Source: Erysipelotrichaceae bacterium
GTDB lineage: Bacteria > Bacillota_I > Bacilli_A > Erysipelotrichales > Erysipelotrichaceae
Assembly: GCA_017404205.1 (NCBI GenBank)
Contig: JAFRCV010000013.1
Location: 1 to 64,000 of the forward strand
Direction: 5' to 3'
Length of the DNA: 64,000 bases
Numbering within the stretch: position 1 is the first letter of the stretch; each line of letters starts with the position of its first letter. The notes under the pieces were generated by a model. It was not told the DNA's origin. It searched no databases and worked only from the letters and a program-made list of their open reading frames with translations. Shown piece by piece: positions 61,300-64,000 of the stretch. A program made the position numbers and the translations under genes.

Positions 61300-61511
61300 T
61301 TATTTTCTAAATCTATTTCTTGCTAGCCTAAGAATAAAATCAACACTTAAATTATAGATATTAGATAGAGCAATTAGAATATCAATAGGAATTTGTCTTG
61401 CGCCATTTTCATAATGGGAATATGCTCTGCGAAAAATATTCAACATTTTTGCAAGTTCAACTTGTATCCAGTCTTTTCTTCTTGTAAGTTAATGATGTTT
61501 TTGATAGTTGC
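61300..61511 (-). pseudogene. Remnant of an XRE-family (HTH) regulator
   Basis: In the 360-nt gap between lepA and hemW the minus strand encodes a Cro/CI-like domain in two frames. The N-terminal piece IKNIINLQEEK (from 61511) and the C-terminal piece KDWIQVELAKMLNIF...YSHYENG.RQIP...LSVDFIL (to the stop at 61300-61302) join if one A is added to the A4 run (61474-61477). No start codon precedes the first piece; an in-frame stop lies at 61512-61514. So it is truncated and frameshifted. The rest of the gap, 61223-61299, holds only a weak hairpin (AAAGTAG/CTACTTT, about 61248-61274) that may end lepA. Confidence 0.75.
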
Positions 61512-61570
61512 TTAGCCGTTTATTATTTTTTAATTAACTAAAATTCAAACAAGTAGATGACAAATCGTTA

Positions 61571-61576
61571 TATACT
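61571..61576 (+). promoter_or_regulatory. -10 box of hemW, leaderless
   Basis: TATACT followed by 6 nt and the ATG at 61583. No ribosome-binding site between. Confidence 0.5.
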
Positions 61577-61582
61577 TTTTAT

Positions 61583-62665
61583 ATGGATAGTTTTATAAAA
61601 CATCTATATATTCATGTACCTTTTTGTAAGACTATATGTTCATATTGTGATTTTTGTCATGTTTTATATAATGAAAAACTTGTCGATAGATGGCTAAAGA
61701 GAATTAAGAAAGATTTAGAAAATAAGAATACTGAATATGAAACTATATATATTGGTGGTGGGACACCAAGTTGTTTAAATAATAAACAATTAGAAGAATT
61801 ATTAAGCATTGTCAAACCTTTTTCTAATAATGTTCAAGAATATACAATTGAGGTAAATCCTGAAACAATTGACGAAGAAAAGATAATTATCTTAAAAGAA
61901 TATGGTGTTAATCGTATATCTATTGGACTTCAGTCAAGTAATGATCGTCTATTAAAATTAATGAATCGTAAACATAACTTTTTAGATGTTAAAAACTGTA
62001 TTGAATTATTGAGAAAGCACAATATCAACAATATATCTTTAGATATTATTTACTCCCTTCCAACACAGACTATGGATGATTTAAAGAAAACCATAGATGA
62101 TGTTTTAAGTTTAAATGTTCCTCATCTTTCTTTATATTCATTGACAATTGAAAAGGGAACTATCTTTGATAAATTAAATTATTCTTCATTAGATGAAGAA
62201 ACAGAAGCCGATATGTATGAGTATATTGAAAATATTTTAATAAAGAATAATTATGTTCATTATGAGATTGCTAATTTTGCTAAAGAAGGATATGAATCAA
62301 AGCATAACTTAGGATATTGGAATTATGATGACTATGAAGGAGTATCTTGCGGTGCTGTTGGCAAATACAAGCATCATCGCTATACAAATCCTAAAGATGT
62401 TTTAAGTTATATAAATGAAAAAGATATTGTCGAAATAGAAGAATTGACTAATTCAGAAGAAGCATTTGAAAATATCATGATGTCTTTAAGAACGATATAT
62501 GGACTTGATTTAAGATTATTTAAAGAAAGATACAAAATAGATTTTTTAGAAGAGTATAAAGATGCGATTAATAAGCATGAAAATGATTTGATTATTAAAG
62601 ATGGCCATTGTATATGCATTAATAGAGAAATATTAAACAGTATTTTAATAGATTTTATGGGCTAA
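61583..62665 (+). CDS. hemW: HemW-type radical SAM protein
   Basis: 360 aa. Radical SAM motif CKTICSYCDFC (C-x3-C-x2-C-x-F-C), YIGGGTPSCL, EVNPETIDEEK, GVNRISIGLQSSND and the HemN/HemW C-domain with HNLGYWNYDDYEGVSCGAVG. It resembles HemW (heme chaperone) rather than true HemN, since it lacks the HemN N-terminal extension. Its place after lepA is as in Bacillus (lepA-hemN/hemW), with a broken regulator lying between. Confidence 0.9.
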   Translation: MDSFIKHLYIHVPFCKTICSYCDFCHVLYNEKLVDRWLKRIKKDLENKNTEYETIYIGGGTPSCLNNKQLEELLSIVKPFSNNVQEYTIEVNPETIDEEKIIILKEYGVNRISIGLQSSNDRLLKLMNRKHNFLDVKNCIELLRKHNINNISLDIIYSLPTQTMDDLKKTIDDVLSLNVPHLSLYSLTIEKGTIFDKLNYSSLDEETEADMYEYIENILIKNNYVHYEIANFAKEGYESKHNLGYWNYDDYEGVSCGAVGKYKHHRYTNPKDVLSYINEKDIVEIEELTNSEEAFENIMMSLRTIYGLDLRLFKERYKIDFLEEYKDAINKHENDLIIKDGHCICINREILNSILIDFMG

Positions 62666-62670
62666 AAGTA

Positions 62671-62778
62671 TTGAAAAGGTTTTATTAAATTGATATTATA
62701 AATAAGCATTGTTGCTGAGTTTAAAAAGTCTCCGCTTTTATACCCGGCTTCAATCTAAAAAGAAAAAGGAGAAAAAAC
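62671..62778 (+). promoter_or_regulatory. rpsO promoter and structured leader (candidate S15 autoregulation)
   Basis: TTGAAA (62671-62676), 17-bp spacer, TGATATTAT extended -10 (62691-62699). The leader folds as TTG-TT-GCTG (62709-62717) with CGGC-TT-CAA (62745-62753), including a G-U pair beside G-C pairs, and an inner hairpin AAAAG / CTTTT with loop TCTCCG (62724-62739). S15 often represses its own mRNA by binding such G-U/G-C helices. AAAGGAG follows before the ATG. Confidence 0.55.
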
Positions 62779-63045
62779 ATGCTTACAAAAGAAGAAAAGC
62801 AAGCCATTATTAAGGATTATGCTCTTAAAGAAGGTGATACTGGTTCACCAGAAGTACAAGTTGCTGTATTAACAGAACAAATTAACCGTCTTACTGAACA
62901 TATGAAGAAAAATCCTAAAGATTTCCATTCAAATAGAGGTCTATTAATGATGGTTGGTAAAAGAAGAAGTTTCTTGGAATATCTAAAGAACAGTGATGTT
63001 AATAGATATAGAGAACTTGTTAAGAAGTTAGGTTTAAGAAAATAA
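62779..63045 (+). CDS. rpsO: 30S ribosomal protein S15
   Basis: 88-aa primary 16S-binding protein: [70 protein letters not shown]. Length and motif are exact for S15. Own promoter, structured leader and terminator make it a single-gene unit; pnp, often downstream, is absent. Confidence 0.97.
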   Translation: MLTKEEKQAIIKDYALKEGDTGSPEVQVAVLTEQINRLTEHMKKNPKDFHSNRGLLMMVGKRRSFLEYLKNSDVNRYRELVKKLGLRK

Positions 63046-63058
63046 TTAAACACAACAC

Positions 63059-63086
63059 AAGGATATGGGAACATATCCTTTTCTTT
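63059..63086 (+). terminator. Terminator after rpsO
   Basis: Stem AAGGATATG / CATATCCTT (63059-63067 / 63072-63080), loop GGAA, then TTCTTT. Confidence 0.9.
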
Positions 63087-63134
63087 ATCTTATTTATAAA
63101 TTAAGTGCTAATATAATTAATATGAGGTGGTTGT

Positions 63135-64000
63135 ATGAAGATATTAGATAAAGAATTATTGAATAAGACATTAGATGATAGATTTAATGATTATTTATTA
63201 CACAACAAGATTGCGGGTGCATCAGTATTAGTAGCTCAAAATGATGAAATAGTATATAAGAAACATTTTGGTTATAAGAATGTTTATACAAAAGAAGAAA
63301 TAAACGATCAAACGCTTTATCGATTGGCTTCAATGACTAAACCATTTAGCGGTATAGCTTTTTTGATTGGTCTAGAAAACGGCTGGTATAAGATGGAAGA
63401 TGATGTTTCGGATTACTTGCCATATTTTAAAGATTTATATGTTGGAAGAATTGAAAATGGTAAAGTTGTAAAAGACCATATTGCAAAAAATTCAATTAAG
63501 ATGTGGATGCTACTATCAAATAGTAGTGGCTTTATGGTATCTGATGAAATCGGCAATTTAAATCATGATTCAGTTCCTCTAAGTGCTTATGAAACACTTG
63601 AATCATATGTAAAATATTGTGCTAATAATTGTCCATTGTCGTATGAACCAGGAACTGGAGCTTCATATAGTGGTTATGCAGCATTTAGTGCTTTTGCGGT
63701 AATTCTTGAACAAAAATCAGGAATGACTTACGAAGAATTTATAAAAGAAAAAATATGGAAACCATTAAATATTAAAGATGTAACATTCAAACCCACTGAT
63801 GAACAATGGGGCAGAATGATTTCAATGCATGATAGAACATCTGGTGGTTTAGGATCAGTAACTGTTGATATGGGCAAACATACATTTGAATCATTTCCTA
63901 TTGATTTTACATGCCCTGGTTGTTCAATGGCTGGATCTCTTGATGATTATTATAAATTCACAAGATTATTGTTAGGCAAAGGCGAAATTGATGGCATAAG
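63135..64000 (+). CDS. Serine hydrolase, class C beta-lactamase-like (partial)
   Basis: Open from the ATG at 63135 to the window end (288 codons, no stop). Family: beta-lactamase/PBP-like hydrolases such as EstB. The nucleophile motif SxxK is SMTK in TLYRLASMTKPFSGIA (about residue 71), and YSG in GTGASYSGYAAFSAF stands at the YxN position. No signal peptide or membrane anchor is visible at the N-terminus, so it is probably cytoplasmic. TATAAT at 63112-63117 and GAGGTGG drive it. Substrate unknown; resistance is not implied. Confidence 0.85.
   Translation, partial: MKILDKELLNKTLDDRFNDYLLHNKIAGASVLVAQNDEIVYKKHFGYKNVYTKEEINDQTLYRLASMTKPFSGIAFLIGLENGWYKMEDDVSDYLPYFKDLYVGRIENGKVVKDHIAKNSIKMWMLLSNSSGFMVSDEIGNLNHDSVPLSAYETLESYVKYCANNCPLSYEPGTGASYSGYAAFSAFAVILEQKSGMTYEEFIKEKIWKPLNIKDVTFKPTDEQWGRMISMHDRTSGGLGSVTVDMGKHTFESFPIDFTCPGCSMAGSLDDYYKFTRLLLGKGEIDGI

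Noticed and set aside
1-64000. TGA used as tryptophan (Mycoplasma code)
   Set aside because: Many well-placed genes end in TGA (tsaB, rimI, rimO, vanZ-like, murJ, DUF2779) and Trp is encoded by TGG throughout.
63135-64000. Antibiotic-resistance beta-lactamase
   Set aside because: The fold is shared with many esterases and peptidases, there is no export signal, and the YxN position reads YSG. It is also cut by the window end.
1-64000. tRNA genes
   Set aside because: No cloverleaf or conserved T-arm GTTCRANNC block was seen outside the T-box and rRNA, within the limits of reading by eye.

Overview
The window is a low-GC, gene-dense chromosomal segment from a Gram-positive bacterium of the Firmicutes, most likely the Erysipelotrichia/RF39/Mollicutes-related branch of Bacilli. 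This is inferred from strong A/T bias, Bacillus-like synteny blocks (tsaE-tsaB-rimI-tsaD-rex-ydiF; murC-ytxG-ytxH-ccpA-tyrS; lepA-hemW; ispH-cshB), a T-box before ileS, and glycolysis with a PPi-type phosphofructokinase. TGA is a stop (tsaB, rimI, rimO, vanZ-like and others end in TGA), so the code is standard table 11, not the Mycoplasma code.

Layout. 1-500: 3' end of 23S rRNA, 5S rRNA and terminator. 0.5-2.5 kb (minus): two rRNA-modification genes. 2.5-10.5 kb: t6A synthesis operon, asnA, rex, asnS, an ABC-F gene and a membrane protein. 10.5-12.6 kb: PPi-PFK and an EamA transporter. 12.6-19.3 kb: a complete Ami/Opp-type oligopeptide importer behind a strong promoter with a CodY-like box. 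19.3-24 kb: sepF, T-box, ileS, DUF362. 24-25.1 kb: an EcsC-like gene behind a G10 tract that lies between -35 and -10 elements. 25.2-30 kb: heterodimeric ABC exporter, AI-2E-type membrane protein, NifU-like protein. 30.3-31.9 kb: S1 RNA-binding domain fused in frame to glucose-6-phosphate isomerase. 32-36.6 kb: small accessory genes (methyltransferase, esterase, YbjQ, CpaB/SAF, VanZ, RadC, lipoprotein). 36.7-44 kb: murC-ccpA-tyrS block and a MurJ-type flippase. 44-47.6 kb: ispH, cshB-like helicase, rimO. 47.6-53.3 kb: ROK kinase, galM, galK, alr, DUF2779 nuclease-like protein. 53.3-58.4 kb: hpf, small DNA-binding-like protein, ptsI, Alg14/Alg13-like pair, yebC, rpsT. 58.5-64 kb: fmt, lepA, a broken XRE regulator, hemW, rpsO, and a serine hydrolase cut by the window end.

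No tRNA, CRISPR array, prophage or intact insertion sequence was seen. The most notable signals are: (1) a candidate phase-variable promoter with a 10-G spacer; (2) about 15 genes whose -10 box lies only 6-9 nt before the start codon, implying systematic leaderless transcription, some from abutting divergent -10 boxes; (3) the S1-PGI fusion that keeps an internal Shine-Dalgarno start; (4) a hairpin hiding the ribosome site of the gene after hpf; (5) a DUF2779 protein with Cas4-like cysteines and a DEDD-like exonuclease pattern. Coordinates and motifs were read by eye; family names rest on recognised motifs, not on database searches.
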